Positions 22,062 through 33,862 are shown, counted from the stretch's first letter. The stretch: 64,000 nt of DNA from Tausonia pullulans (GCA_951802195.1 OX637624.1:186001-250000), one strand, 5' to 3'. The notes: generated by a model from the sequence alone, not told the origin. Program-made: numbers and translations.

Positions 22062-23277
22062 ATGCCTGCCTCCTCCAAGACCTACACCTCCTTCGCCGTC
22101 GCCGGGGCCACTGGCGGCTCCTCCGAGATCTCCGCTGGTCTCGGCAACTACATCGCCCGCGCTCTTCTCGAAGTGAACAAGAAGAGGCCCATCCGAGTTG
22201 TTGTCCTCACGCGGGCTCAGTCGGTAAGTCTGGGTTCCTGTCGACCGGCGCGCCTTCCACTCATCGCCGCACCTTTTCCGATGACATTAGGCCGACAACG
22301 CCGCCGCCAAGGAGCTCATCGCCCTCGGTGCCGAGATCAAGACAGTCGACTACGACTCGGATGCCTCCCTCGCCGCTGCCCTTCAGGGCATCGAGGTCGT
22401 CATCTCTATCCTCGCCGGCGGAGGCTTCGCGAAGCAGCCTGCTCTTGCCCAAGCGGCGAAGAAGGCTGGTGTGCAGCTCTTTGTCCCTAGGTGAGAGGAA
22501 TGGTGCCACGTTTGTATATCAGGTCCAGTGTGGTCTGACGGCCTTCCACCACAGCGAGTTCGGGTCTCCCACGGGCAATGTTGATGAGTCGAGCCCCCTC
22601 TACGGCAAGCGGGCGCTTCATGGACTTCTCCAGAGCATTCAGCTCCCGTACACTCTCTTCTGGAATGGCCCGTTCGCGGACTGGGTTAAGCTGTTATTCT
22701 CGTACGTCTTCCGATGGCAGTTTCATATGATGAAAGCAACAACACCGCCAATAAACACCATCGCTGACTTGCGGTGCAGCGTCAAGGATGCCGAACTCGC
22801 CATCGTCGGTGAGGGCAAGACGCCGGTTTCCTTCACGTCTCGAGCGGACGTGGGATCTTTCGTCGCCGAGGCCCTCACCAGTAAGCTAGATAGAGTCTTC
22901 CTCTCTACTCCCTTTTTATCTTTTCTTCTTCCTGTCGTCTCGGGTCCGGGCCTAGGACTGACGACCCTTTCTTGCTTGCATACATAGCCCTTCCTCCCGC
23001 CGAGCTCGCCAACGCCACGCTCCCGTTTCAAGGCTCCTCGTCCCCGCTCCTCCCTCTCGCCCGGCGCTTCGCCGCCAAGTCGATCCCTCCACTCGAGATC
23101 ATCCACGAGTCCAAGGCCGAGGCCTACGCCAAGATCGCCACGGGGGACTTCATGTCGTGGCTCAAGGCTTCGCTCGACGACGGAGGCGCGGACCTGGGAG
23201 CGACGGGCGTGCCGCTTGCGAATGACAAGGTGCCTGGGTGGTCGGAGAGGGCGAAGAAGGTGGAGGAGTTCCTCTGA
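22062..23277 (+). CDS. NmrA-like / isoflavone-reductase-like NAD(P)-binding protein
   Basis: Cytosolic Rossmann-fold protein of the atypical short-chain dehydrogenase group (NmrA, isoflavone reductase). The substrate is unknown. The start at 22062 reads MPASSKTYTSFAVAGATGG; the nucleotide-binding glycines are GATGGSSEISAGLGNYIA, with extra residues between GATG and the last glycine. Exon 1 ends at 22223 (GTAAGT donor). Later blocks are KELIALGAEIKTVDYDSDAS, IEVVISILAGGGFAKQPAL, GVQLFVPS spliced to EFGSPTGNVDE, LPYTLFWNGPFADW, and FTSRADVGSFVAEALT. The C-terminal exon ends WSERAKKVEEFL, stop at 23275-23277. Total is about 300 residues, typical of the family. Four short introns. It could be a regulator such as NmrA or a reductase; sequence does not decide. 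Confidence 0.85.
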
Positions 23278-24128
23278 GGAAGACCTGGAAGAGGGAGGGG
23301 AGGAGGGGAGGTTATGTTCGTATTAAACATAGTTTCACAAGCCCTTTCGCGCTTCATACATACACCTGGGAGAGACCAGAATCGAAAGACCGATCGTGGC
23401 GAGCGCGAGAAAACGCCTTCCGCTCCGCTCCCTCCTTTTCCACACAGAGTTTCCAATGAGCAAGACAGAAAGAGGTGGGAGGGGGAGGTGGGGGGGGAGG
23501 GTTGCCTGCAGACAAGAGGAAGGGCAGTGCGTGCGCAGTGCCATCAGCTCTCGATCCCCCTTCAAGTCAAGTCAGCCGGGGCAGGACACCCGGAGGACTA
23601 ACTCCAGGGAGAAGGAGAACGGCAGGAGACAGAGGACGACGGCTGGATGCATGCGAGCGAGCGACCGCCTGCGGCGCCTGAGATCGGTCGGAGGAAAGCC
23701 ACCAACCACTGCCCGACCGATCGATCAGACGAGCACGAGACGAGCGAGGAGAGAAGCCTTGGACGCACCGCACCACCTAGACACGAGGCACGAGCGAGAG
23801 AGGGGTGCCAGGCGGGGGGGAGGGGGGGGTCGGCGTCCTCCTCCTCTTGGTGGTAGTTCTAGAAAGGAAGGCTGCACGTCGCTCGTTCGTCGCTCTCTCT
23901 CCGGTCCATTCCATCAGTCGCGATCCAAGGTAGGCTGCCGCTCGCCGTCCAACCATCGACTGTCAACCTTCCCATCAATCAAGCTGGACTGACCCCTGGA
24001 GCAGGCATGGCATGGGCTTAATTCGTGGACACTATAAATCACACCATCACATCAAACCCCTTTCTACCCATTGCTTCGCTCGCGGTACTTCTCTCCCCTC
24101 CCCACACCTCCCCTCTTTTTCGCCACTT
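23278..24128. other. Intergenic between convergent NmrA-like gene and muskelin
   Basis: Holds two 3' untranslated regions. Purine-rich with G-runs near 23490 and 23816-23830. No supportable gene; open frames on both strands lack domains and splice logic. Confidence 0.45.
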
Positions 24129-27100
24129 TCAGAAGACGAGCATCCCTGCCCCAACATCGACCATGTCCTCGAGGTCGCCCTCGGGCTCCTTGAGCGCCGG
24201 GTCCCCGATGAACCGCTGGATGACATCAAAGACGTCGGTCCGCTTGGCGAAGACCTCGTTCGAGGGCGGCCCGGCTGGCGGATGCGGCCGGTGAGCAAGG
24301 GTGAAGGGACATCGGCAGGAAGACAGAATAGGACATACGTGAGCGAGAAGGAGGAGAGGCCATCCCATCTGGAGGGTAGGAGGCTGGAGGACGAGTGAAC
24401 ATGTGGGCCGCGAGGGCAGAGTACATGTGGGATCTGCAGATGGGAGGAGGAGGAGGAGCAGTGTTAGACGACTGACTTCTTCTTTGAAGAGAACAGGGGA
24501 CCGGACTCACTCCTCCGGGTCCGACTGGTCGACGACAGACTCAAGCTGGCTCGTGAGATACGTGAGCGACTCAAGCATCGGGGCCGTCTCGCACATTTCG
24601 TCGTACCTGCGGCGACTGAGACGTAAGCGAGGCCGTCCACTACAGCAAAAGGGACAAAGTCCAGGACACGCACCGCTGTCGTCTCAATGCAAGCAGGCAC
24701 CGTCGCTCAACCTCCGCTTTGCCGACACGGTCGACCTTGAGCTCCCAAAAGTCGCGAAGCCGCTCCTTGATAGGGGCGCCGGAGGACGTCGTCGTCTTTG
24801 GGTCATTCTAACAGTGAAGGCGTCAGAGAGAGAGAAAGGGGAGGGGGGAAACAAGCAAGCGGGCAACGCACTTTGCCAGAGTTGCCGCCAAACAGGTAAT
24901 ATGTGTCAGACTTGGAGTCCAGGACAAACTGGTGGGCGTAGCGAGCGACCGGCTCTTCCCGAACCTCCTCCCCGTTAGTCTCGGCGGCAGCCCCCATCTT
25001 CGAACCTCCAACAGTCGCCTCCCCAGCCAGCCACGACCTCTCCGCCCTCCACTTCTCATCTTCGACCCCACCCTTCTTCACCGACGTCGCCGGCACGCTC
25101 GCCGCACTCTGCATCTTCATCCATCTTCCGCTCGCCAACTCAAGCGCCCATAACTCGCCCCTCGCAGTGATCCTCCCTGCCGACGCCGCCGACGCGCTCC
25201 CCTCGGCCGGGATTACGACCGCCGACGACGGCTGTCGCGTGAGTCCGCTCATTGTGACAATGTGGGTTCGCGAGGCGTCGAGGACGGCACGCTGCGTAAA
25301 GGCGGGGGCTGGAGCAGGTCCGTGGAGCGTATAGTCTGAGGTGAGGCACTCGAGGATGTCCGTGTCGGGGTGGTACGTCCAGACATCGGCGAGGCTGTGG
25401 GTGGGTGGGTGGTGATGGATCAGGTTACCTATATCGTGCTGCGCGCCGAGAAGAAACAGGACGCACTATAGAGGGGAACGAAGGCCTCCGAAGATGTAGA
25501 TGGAGCGCTCGGTCGGGTGCCAGACCATGCAGTGACCTGCCCTGGACCGGAGGCCGCGCTCATTGTCCTCCCTGCAGAAGACTCAGACATGTTCAGTCGT
25601 CATACGGCACGAGAAAAAGTCGAGCCCAAGAACCCACAGGAGACGCGTCCAAGTCCCTGAGCTAATGTCGTATCGGAACATGCCCGAGTACGCGCCCGCG
25701 GGTGTCCCATCGCTACCTCCAAAGACGTAGAGCTGCTGCCTCTCCGAGTCGATGATCATCTCGTGGTCAAAGATGAGGCTTGGACCACCTTGGCTCTACG
25801 AGATGGTCGAATAGCTCGTCAGTGGTCGGTCCAGGACGAAGGACGACGAACACAGTCAACTCACCGCCGTGTCCATCGATACACACACCCACTGCCTCGT
25901 CCCACGCGAGTCAAACTTCCAAAGGTCATTGTGCCAAGGCTTGGGAGTCACGCTCGCACTGCTGCTGCTCCCTCCTCCTTCCTCCTCTCCAGCTCCAACC
26001 ACCTCCATCCCTCTCTTGAGCACTTCCTCCATCTCGACATGCCTCCCCGTGAGCCAGATGACCCCCGTCGTCGGATCCAGCACCATCTGATGGCAACTCC
26101 TCGCCACAGGCCAGGGCGCTCCGTCATCAGGCCTTGCAATCCGAGTCCAACCGCCTCCTCCAGCGCTTGCTCCCCCTTCCTCCCAGGACCAAAAGTCGTC
26201 ATGGTCCCCAAGACCATCCCATCCGCCGAAGAGATAGAGTCGCGCTGGTCGGGCATCGTCGCCTTCGTCGAGGACGAGTTGATGTCCGGCACGCTTGCTC
26301 GGGCCTGCGGCTGCAGGAGCAGCAGAAGCCGAGACGCTGGAGCCACCAGAGGGAGTAGCAAGAGTAGCGGAGGTCGGAGGGATCTGATGTCCGGAGGGAG
26401 TCATCACTAGCGCCGAAGGGTCGTTCTCGTCGGCGTTCGTCATCTCGGCGTCTCCTTCCACCACCTCGGTAGCGCCGTTACCCGACGGCGGCGAGGGAGA
26501 ATCAAGCCTCGTCCAGTTCGTCCTCGCAGGGATATTCTCGAGGAAGGTGTTGTACAAGCCCTCGGCGGAGAGTCGACTGATGAGTTTCTCGGCTTGTCCA
26601 AAATCGCCAGCTTCGACGAGCGTCTTGTGAAGCTCACTGAGGAGGGGGTGCTCGTATGAGATCGACGAGGAAGCTGTGGAGGAGGGTGTGAAAGAGTCGG
26701 CCGAGGCGAGCGTTGTGGCGAGGAGGTTCTCGAACGCCGCGTTCAGGCGGGAACGACGGAGATGCTTCAGCATGAGGCGGAGGGTACGGGCTTGGCGGGC
26801 CTGAAGAGCAACGGCAAGGTCGAATGAGACGTGACACAAGGAACAACAAGGCAGAGAGGACGACCACGAACAGCGGTATACTCGTCGTACGCCTGTTGGA
26901 CAAGGTCCGGGTTATCAATGCCTGCAAAGGCAAGATGCCATATCGAGGTGTTGTAGTTCTGGCCTTGGGCGCTGATGAGAAGGAACGGGATGGAGTGAGA
27001 CCGGATATCGCCGGGCGGCGACGAAGTGTCAGTCAGGCTCACCTCAGAGGAACGATCCTGTCGTCGTCGTCGCCGAGGAGAGAGAAAACGGTCAGCTCAA

Positions 27101-28244
27101 GGGACGAGAAGCAGCTGCTCCACTGTAAACGACTGACTTGACAAAGCGAGTCGGGACGGGCTACATGACAAAGACCAAATCAGCAATCTAGAGAACAGGT
27201 GAAGCTGCGTCGACGATGGCAGCGTCCTCACCAGGCCGTCCCTCCCCGCCTCGCGCCACCCGACGTGAAATTCTTCAGACGATCCATCGTGCTTGAGCGT
27301 GCCGTAAAGAACCTGCTTGAGCTCCGTAGGCTTGAGGCCTGCGAGAACGACAAAGGCCTTGATGGTGCACGGGTGGGGCTGAGCAGGGGGGGGGGGAGGG
27401 AATGTTCAATTCTGAGAACCAGGTGGGGATGCGAGGCTGGATGGAGAAGGACGGACCTTGGCGAGCTTGCCGAAGGTAATCTTGCCTGGAGGGAGAGGAA
27501 GGGCGAAGGGTGAAGGGCGATTAGTCGTCGTCGTGCGAGATGGAGCATGACACGTCCCGGTGGTCGGTCGCGTGCTCCGACCACTCGCGCTTGCCATCAT
27601 CGACTCCCCAATGAGTCCACTCACGGAGAATGCAAGGCGTCTTAAACTCGACCATCAGCCAATTCCTCCCTGGGCTCAAGTCCCCCGTCGCCGAAAGTAG
27701 CGATGTTCCAAGGCCGCCTGCTGACACTCCCGCCGGTGAACCCCCACGCTCACCCGCGAGCGTGCCGTGCCTCCTGCCGACGCCCCACCTGGAGGCGGGC
27801 GCGAACGTCTCGCCTGAGAGATTGACGCCTGAGAGAGGGTCCTGGGCATCTTGACTTGCTCCTCCACCCTTTGAGGAGGAGGAAGGGCTAGTGGACGAGG
27901 AGGCGAGCGGGTGTTGGGACGAGGCATGGGACGTGAAGGAGAGGTATTCGCCCGCCCAGCGCGAGCTCGGGTCGTGCGGCGTGTCATGGAGGATGTTCTG
28001 TGGGATGACTGAGGCAGAAGCAGGTCAGCAGGCCTCGGGGAGGCAATGAATGGAGAGAAGGCAGGCGAGGGTGATCGTGCGCACAGTTCCCAGAGATCGA
28101 GGAACAGCTGAGAGAGGAAGGGAGCGTCAGAAGCGGATGAGAGAGGGGAGAGAGGGAGCTGGATGGGAGGGCGACGGACGAGTGGATCGAGTATTGAAGA
28201 CGAGTTGACGGCTGCTGGGCCAGCGTCGAGGCGAGTGGCGACAT
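24129..28244 (-). CDS. Muskelin homologue (discoidin-like, LisH/CTLH and kelch repeats), multi-exon
   Basis: Muskelin is a kelch-repeat scaffold and a substrate-receptor-like subunit of CTLH/GID E3 ubiquitin ligases. The start at 28244 reads MSPLASTLAQQPSTRLQYSI, followed after small introns by a match to human LPENILVDKPNDQSSRW: FIPQNILHDTPHDPSSRWAG. Discoidin-like region: NWLMVEFKTPCILREWTHWG (about 27590-27660), CTIKAFVVLAGL, GWREAGRGG, then TSIWHLAFAGIDNPDLVQQA (about 26900-26960). Helical LisH/CTLH region: LRLMLKHLRRSRLNAAFENL, HPLLSELHKTLVEAGDFGQA. Kelch repeats: GHQLVLDEGDD..LYLFGGWDG, CHQMVLDPTTGVIWLTGR, MVWHPTERSIYIFGG, YAHQFVLDSKSDTYYLFGGN. The C-terminus ends DLEDMVDVGAGMLVF, stop at 24131-24129. 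A Ser/Gly-rich insert at 27700-27900 is not in animal muskelin. Exon joins near the start are my inference. Confidence 0.85.
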
Positions 28245-28928
28245 GATCGTGGAGGAGGTTGACTGTTGGCGAGAGGGCGATGATGAGGACGGGCGGCGAG
28301 TTCCACTGTCCTCCCCCGTTTCCTGCTCGCGGCCGGGTCATCATTGCTTTCCTCTTCCGGACCCTCGGGCCATGACGACGTCCAACGGCTCTTCTTCGGT
28401 TCTTTGGTAGACTGGACAGGGAGTGAGTTTCCCATGAGAAGGCGAGCGAGAAGTGGAAGCAAGTTGGCGCATTGCAGCGCAGAGGGCATCGCGCGCAGTA
28501 CGGCGATGCCCTCGACCGAGGGGCGTAGAGGTCATACTCGTGAGACAGACGGAAACACGGACACACGTAAAAAGACAGAGTGGGAGGAGTGGGAAAGGAA
28601 AGTAAGAGAGGGGAAACGTGGCGATGGGCCTCCACGAGACGGCGAGAGGGGAAGGGGACAGGCAAGGGAGAGGAGGGGAATATGCAATGAGGAGAGAGAA
28701 GGAGAAAGGCTTGCTGGAGAAGTCGAAACAGGGACAAAGGGGAGGATGAGGGAATTGTCCTAGGAGGAAAGAGAGACATCGTGGATGGACGACGAGAGCT
28801 AAGCAAAAGGAGAGGGGGATGCTCGAAGGTGTCCCGAAGATGGTAACCTCCTAGAGCAGCCGGTCAGAGCAGCGAGTGGGGCAGAAAGAAGGAAGAGAGA
28901 AGCACGCAGACGAGGGAGCTGACGGTCG
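28245..28928. other. Muskelin 5' flank and RAD6 3' flank
   Basis: No supportable gene. A long minus-strand open frame across 27676-28806 mixes muskelin exon and intron sequence out of frame with the real protein. The region should contain the muskelin promoter and the RAD6 3' untranslated region. Confidence 0.45.
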
Positions 28929-30167
28929 TCACGTCCTCAGAGGGGCCTGACCCGATCGAGCTGTCGACTCGTCCGCCATGGCGTCGTCCTCTTCCTCGGC
29001 CTCCTCCTCGTCATCATCCTCAACAGCGCCCTCACCCGCCTCAACCCACGAGGCCTCGACTGTCTGTTTGACACGCCGGACGTACTCCTTCATCGAGTCG
29101 CGGTACAGCTGGGCCGCCTCGGCGTTGGCAGGACTGAGAGGACGATGCACCAGCGGTCAGCTTGAAGCCCAGAGCAAGAACGAGAGCAAGTGCAGTATGT
29201 TGACATACCTGTTCGGATTAGGGTCGTTAAAGAGCTGCTCGGGAAATCAGGTGGCGGACGACGTCAATAATCAGGGCACGAGTGCGCTGAGTCAGGCAGG
29301 GAAGACGCCGGAACTGGACGAACACTCTGGATGCTCGTCAGGATGGCCGCCACGTCGTACGTCGGGCTCCATCTGTTCTGGAGAATGTCAAGGCAGAGCT
29401 CGCCGTTGGCATAGACGTTCGGATGGAACATCTTGCTGAGGAACTTGACAGTCGGCGGCTTGTTTGGGTAGGTCTCCTCGAACGAAAGCGTCAGGCGGAA
29501 CGTGCCGTCCTCGAAGGGGGTCTCGGCTAGAGGGCGACGAGGGGTGAGAACGTCAGTCCATGCTCTCGAGATGACCGAGCGACAACGAGAAGATGTATGA
29601 ATGAAAGTGGGAGCTTGGCGAGGTGGATGGGCGGGAAGGTGGTGCACGCGACGCGTGGACGAGGTGCCGCCACCACCCCACCCCCACCCCCACCCCCACC
29701 TGTCTTCGTGTGCAACTAAGCGCGAAAGAGGGATGGTGGTATGCACCCGATATGCACCTGGCAGAAAAGAGGTAGGGACCCGCTCGCCCAAGAGCAAGCC
29801 ACATCGCCCGGCCGGACTCGTCGTGTGCCCAGCCGCCAGCCACCACTCCATCCAAGATCTCTCTCGCTCTCCTCGATTCGGACGGCTCCGCGCGTTTCCG
29901 CTCGCTTGACCTCCGGCGCGCGCGAGTCCGAAAGTCATGCGTGTGGACACTGCTGGACTGACCTGGCCCAAAGATGACGGCATTCCAGAGCATAAGGTTA
30001 TCGGCGCAGGGGGCACCCGAGACGCCAAAAGGCGGGTCTGAGGAGAGCCGCTTGAAGTCGCGGATGAGGCGGCGTCGGCAGGCGGTGGACTAGGAGTGCG
30101 AGCAGTGGAGCGTGTCAGAAGCTGGCCGCCCTGGCAGGGACGCAGCTGGCGAGGGGCGGCGCACCAT
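28929..30167 (-). CDS. RAD6: Ubiquitin-conjugating enzyme E2 Rad6/Ubc2, with ATG-only first coding exon
   Basis: Nuclear E2 that ubiquitinates histone H2B (with Bre1), PCNA (with Rad18) and N-end-rule substrates (with Ubr1). Family N-terminus MSTPARRRLMRDFKR is matched by M + [18 protein letters not shown]. The ATG stands alone at 30167-30165. A 75-base intron starts with GTGCGC at 30164 and ends in CTAG at 30090, and the second exon starts TCCACCGCC at 30089. Then [13 protein letters not shown], an intron of about 400 bases, [39 protein letters not shown] (active-site Cys in GELCLDIL, about 29390) and [17 protein letters not shown]. The last exon has [20 protein letters not shown] and ends in an acidic tail ([13 protein letters not shown]), as in yeast Rad6, plus a short extension; stop at 28931-28929. 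Confidence 0.93.
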
Positions 30168-30482
30168 GGTGAGAGGAACTGGCGCGGCAGAGGTCGGCGG
30201 GAGTGGGGGTTCAGGGGTTGATTGCGTGTGGTCGACGTTGAGGGTCAGCAAGTGGGGCAGGAGCGGCTAGAGGGGGCCAGGTGAGGAGAGACAAGGCCTC
30301 GACCTCGCTCCCGCCGGCGTGGGAACTCTCAGAACGGCGACTCCGGCTCGCCTTCCGGAGACAGCGAGCGAAAGAGCGAAATGAGGCACCCGGCAGCCGT
30401 CACGACCTGTCTGTAATCGGAAAGCCCTTCGACCTACTTCCTCGGATATCAAGAGCTCATTCTGGCCTCTAGCTGAACAGCC
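30168..30482. promoter_or_regulatory. Divergent promoter between RAD6 and NDUFAF7
   Basis: The 315 bases between the two start codons contain no open frame of note. No TATA box or known operator is evident. The two genes presumably share this promoter region. Confidence 0.55.
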
Positions 30483-32404
30483 ATGCTCGTCGGCTCCTTC
30501 TGGCGCGTTGCCGGCTCGTCCTCGTCCGTGTCATCCTCGGCCCCTCGTCTTTCCCTTCTCGCACGCCCCTGCTCCGCTACGACCGCTAGACGCCTCGCTC
30601 GGCCTCTCTCGACCTCGACCTCTCATCGCTCCGATGTGCCTCCGTCCTCGCTGCCTTCGCTCGACTTTGATTCGACGCGACCGGCCAACACCGCGGCCTC
30701 GGCCTTGGATCCCATGGACCTCTCCCTTGCCGACATCATTCGCAAGACGATCGACGTGAGCCGCCCCTCCCAAGTCGATTGCACACATATCCAACTTCAG
30801 AGCTCACTTTACCCCACTTACTCAAGGCCACTGGACCGATGCCGCTCGCGCGGTACATGACGCTCTGCCTCGCCCATCCGACGCTCGGGTACTACACCCG
30901 CGGCGACGTCTTCGGCCGCAAGGGCGACTTCATCACGTCGCCTGAGATTTCTCAGGTCTTTGGCGAGGTTTGTTTTAGTATCCTGTTTGCCAGAGTCTCT
31001 GCTTCTTGCGACCGCTGCTGACGATCTCCGTTCTTGTGCTCGCGCTCCCAGCTCCTTGCCATCTACTGCATTACCCGCTGGCAGGCTCAGGGCTCGCCTC
31101 CCAAGATCCGACTACTCGAGCTTGGTCCTGGGCGTGGCACACTGATGGCCGACATGCTTAGGGTACGTTGCTTCTTTTTCTCTCTCTTGCTTCTAGGTCG
31201 ATGCTCCTTGAAAGACAAGCGCTGACCGCCTCCATGCTCAGACGCTCACCACCTTCCCCGCGATCGCCAAAGCGCTCCAGGCGATCGACCTCGTCGAGAT
31301 GAGCCCCGTCATGCGCGAGCTCCAGAGCGCTAAGCTCCGGAGTCCGGGTCCTCTCCCCGAGGCCGTCGAGCTTCGGTGGCACGACCGCGTCGAGGATGTC
31401 CCTATGCGTCAGTGTCGCTGCCATCTTTCCTCCGCTCCGTGCCTCGCTGACAGGTTAGCTTGCTGGGTCTCACTCATAGTTGGCGATACGTTCACCTTCT
31501 TCGTCGCGCACGAGTTCTTTGACGCCCTCCCTGTCCATCTCCTCGAGCGGACCCGCATCGTGCCCGAGGACGAGGAGAAGAGCGATTCTACTACCTCCAA
31601 GCCGCCTTCCTCGTCGTCGAAGGGTAGCGTCGGCAGTCCCGGTGGCGCTCCTTTCCACGAGCTCCTCGTCTCCTACACTCCTCCCTCTCTTGACCTCCAC
31701 TTCGTTCTTTCTCCGAAATCGACCTCTCACTCGTCCTACCTCCCAACGACGAGTCCTCACCTGACCACCGACGTCCCCGAGGGTGGTCGCGTCGAGGTCT
31801 GCCCGAGTGCGTTCAGCATCATGAGCGTGCTTGGGGACCTCGTCGGTGGAAATGCGAAGGAGGCGAGTGGTGGTGGGGCGGGACTGGTGATCGACTATGG
31901 AGACGATCGGGCGAACGGAGAGAGCTTCAGGGTAGGTCCAAGCTTACAGTCCCACCCGTCCGCTGCGGGTGTGCTGATCCATCGATTGCCCTTCCCTAGG
32001 CCTTCAAAGACCACGCGGCCGTCTCGCCTTTCGCCGCCCCTGGCCAAGCCGACCTGACGACCAACGTCGACTTTCGCTACCTCCGGCATGCTCTGGCTCA
32101 CACCCCTGCCCCTTCCTCTTCCTCCTCCGATTTCCCTCGACACCCACCCCGCCCGCGTGCTCTGGGCCCCGTGACGCAGGCCGACTTCCTCGAGGCCCTC
32201 GGTCTCTGGCCGCGCGTCTGGGAACTCGTGAAGAAGGGCCAGGGAGGGGCCGAAGGATCCAGGTCGATCAGGGAGGGGGCGGAGAGGCTTGTGGACTTGG
32301 AGGGAATGGGTGGGGAGTATAGGGTGATGGCTGTGGAGGGAGGGAAGATGGGTGCGGAGGCGAAGGAGGAGGACGTGTACCCTTTCGGGATGAAGATTGA
32401 ATGA
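30483..32404 (+). CDS. NDUFAF7: Mitochondrial protein arginine methyltransferase NDUFAF7/MidA homologue (complex I assembly), multi-exon
   Basis: The family is a mitochondrial SAM-dependent methyltransferase; in animals it symmetrically dimethylates an arginine of complex I subunit NDUFS2 during assembly. The start at 30483 gives a Ser/Arg/Ala-rich, acid-poor presequence (MLVGSFWRVAGSS...SATTARRLARPLSTS) fitting mitochondrial import. Conserved blocks: TGPMPLARYMTLCLAHPTLG with YYTRGDVFGRKGDFITSPEI (about 30830-30950), QVFGE, then the SAM motif RLLELGPGRGTLMADML (about 31105-31155), IDLVEMSPVMRELQ, VGDTFTFFVAHEFFDALPVH (about 31480-31540), GAGLVIDYGDD, and AAPGQADLTTNVDFRYLR (about 32030-32085). 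The end is YPFGMKIE, stop at 32402-32404. About six short introns. Ser/Pro-rich insertions at 31560-31640 and 32105-32160 are not conserved. Confidence 0.9.
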
Positions 32405-32561
32405 GGGGCGATGCGTGGTATGATGGGGCGACAAAAAAGGGCAAGTGTCATTACACTGACAATAATGGTTACATTGCGAGTGGGCAAATGCACCCAGTCA
32501 CCCGCAACGGCGGGAAAGAGATTCAAATGAGGACGAAAAGAGTCCACTAGAACAATAATAA

Positions 32562-32634
32562 CTCTCAGCGACGGGTTCGAACCGTCGACCTACAGATTAA
32601 CAGTCTGACGCTCTACCAACTGAGCTAGCCGAGA
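32562..32634 (-). tRNA. tRNA-Asn (anticodon GTT), second copy
   Basis: The 73 bases on the minus strand are identical by eye to the tRNA-Asn gene at 6153-6225, with the same acceptor, anticodon loop CTGTTAA and T arm. Downstream (lower coordinates) the first T4 lies only at 32536-32539, 22 bases beyond the gene, so its terminator is weaker or more distant than in the first copy. It is head-to-head with tRNA-Phe at 39980, with LINE material filling the space between. Confidence 0.95.
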
Positions 32635-32715
32635 TAATCCGAACGAGGTCCAGATAATGTCTACAATTGTGTGCCTCCGTATTAGTATCTCAAACAATGT
32701 GTATCATCCAATTTT
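32635..32715 (-). repeat. Conserved 5' flank of tRNA-Asn, copy 2
   Basis: Read on the minus strand, this contains AAAATTGGATGATAC, GATACTAATACGG, CATTATCTGGA and TTCGGATTATCTCGG in the same order as the flank of the first tRNA-Asn gene (6060-6152). The duplicated unit is therefore the tRNA plus about 80 bases of upstream sequence, in inverted orientation 26 kb apart. The distal end of the shared block coincides with the LINE junction. Confidence 0.8.
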
Positions 32716-32716
32716 A

Positions 32717-33005
32717 CCAGATGGATGGAACTGCGGTCGGCGCCGACATCGATCCATCCTGGGTGACAAGCAGGTCTGGGGTGGGGAAGTATGGCTGGTC
32801 CATAGCCACTGCTTGATGTAGCTGGTCATCTTAATATCTTACCTCTTTAATGGGCCTATGTCCACATCCATATATTGCTTTCCTTCTACCTGTTATTAAC
32901 TTTCGCTCTCCCTCTATCTGGATACTACTCGATATCTCTCATAGGGTTACCTCGTTATCTACGTATGACTCGTGACTTACTTAATTACAATCCAAAAACA
33001 AAATG
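32717..33005 (+). mobile_element. 5'-truncated LINE copy (copy e), 3' end of ORF2 plus 3' UTR
   Basis: The plus strand begins CCAGATGGATGGAACTGCGG, matching the last codons of ORF2 of the intact LINE. It continues through CTGGTCATCTTAATATCTTA, the GGGCCTATGTCC block and CTCATAGGGTTACCTCGTTA, and ends ACTTACTTAATTACAATCC followed by an A-rich tail. It is on the opposite strand to the adjacent tRNA-Asn gene and its tail points away from it. Its 5' junction abuts CATCCAATTTT (32705-32715), the complement of the motif duplicated around copy d. Moderately diverged from the intact copy. Confidence 0.85.
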
Positions 33006-33359
33006 CCTGACAGGAACGCTTGAGTGTTTTGGCTGCGATGGGGTGTGGGGGGGGGGGGGAGGGGGCTGGATTACCACGGCAGGCTACGTCTGGCGACATG
33101 ACGCTTCGTGTTAGGATTGGCCCAAGGATCGAGGGCTGAGGGGACGGGTGAAGAGGGGCCTTCGGTGGAATGAGACTGAGGTGATGGAGGCGGCACGGGC
33201 TAGCTTCGAGGTTTGTCGAGTCCAAATGAAAGTCATTTTGCAGAATAAACGTTCACGATGAACTGAGCGTTTATTGACAAGGGCTGAGAACGGGGAGAGG
33301 ATGAGTCAGGATCTCGCGGACTTGCCACCTCGGTTCTGCCCCTGGCTAAGTCTGTGGTT
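33006..33359. other. Unassigned sequence between LINE copies
   Basis: About 350 bases with a G-run (about 33048-33065) and no match I can recognise to the LINE or to a gene. It may be the original spacer between the divergent tRNA-Asn and tRNA-Phe genes. Confidence 0.4.
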
Positions 33360-33695
33360 ATGAGGAGAAGAGAAGACCCGACCCACACGCCAACTATCCG
33401 GACGACCGACCGCTATCCCTGCACGACGCTCATCAGCCCTTCGCCATCGCAGATGACTTCGAGCTTACGTTATCGTCGGTAAGGGAGGAAGCGCCAGACC
33501 CGGGCGAGGAAGATGCAACAGAAGAGAAGGACGTGCCGCGGGGGTGAGGGGGCCAGAGGAGCGCGGCCAGGTTTTCTGGCGTACGGCTCCGCTGGCTAGC
33601 AAAGGGGAGAAGTGCAACCAAGGCGGCTGTATACTCTCATGGTGCATTACAGGCAGTATACTTATGTGGAGGTGCGCATAGGCCACGGAACAGGT
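33360..33695 (-). mobile_element. Decayed LINE fragment of the second subfamily (copy f)
   Basis: Matches copy a at 4862-5260: shared GGACGACCGACC, CCCTGCACGACGCT, GACCCGGGCGAGG and the peptide string PRGTSFSSVASSSPGSGA (minus) against PRGTFSSSVVHPSPGSGA. On the minus strand it is the extreme C-terminus and 3' end of a LINE ORF2. Its 3' limit coincides with that of copy a. It is truncated near 33695. The bases from there to 33862 are unassigned. Confidence 0.7.
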
Positions 33696-33862
33696 CTGAG
33701 AGCACGAAGGCACGAGCTGCTGGTCTCATCTGATCCCCTGCAGTCGCTGCGTCCTGATCACGTTCCTTCTACATCCGAAAGCCCGGCGAACACCAGGCAC
33801 GCTTCAAACATACCTGCCTTGTCTGTCTGTACTACTTAGGCTTCTCCGGAGGGGCCGAATTT

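Noticed and set aside
27676-28806. A 376-codon minus-strand open frame that might be a separate gene
   Set aside because: It runs through muskelin exons out of the conserved frame (FIPQNILHDTPHDPSSRW is in another frame) and through intron and promoter sequence. Its composition is biased and no domain is seen.
33612-33839. Plus-strand open frame between LINE fragments
   Set aside because: It is the antisense of LINE remnant f followed by unassigned spacer, so not a gene.
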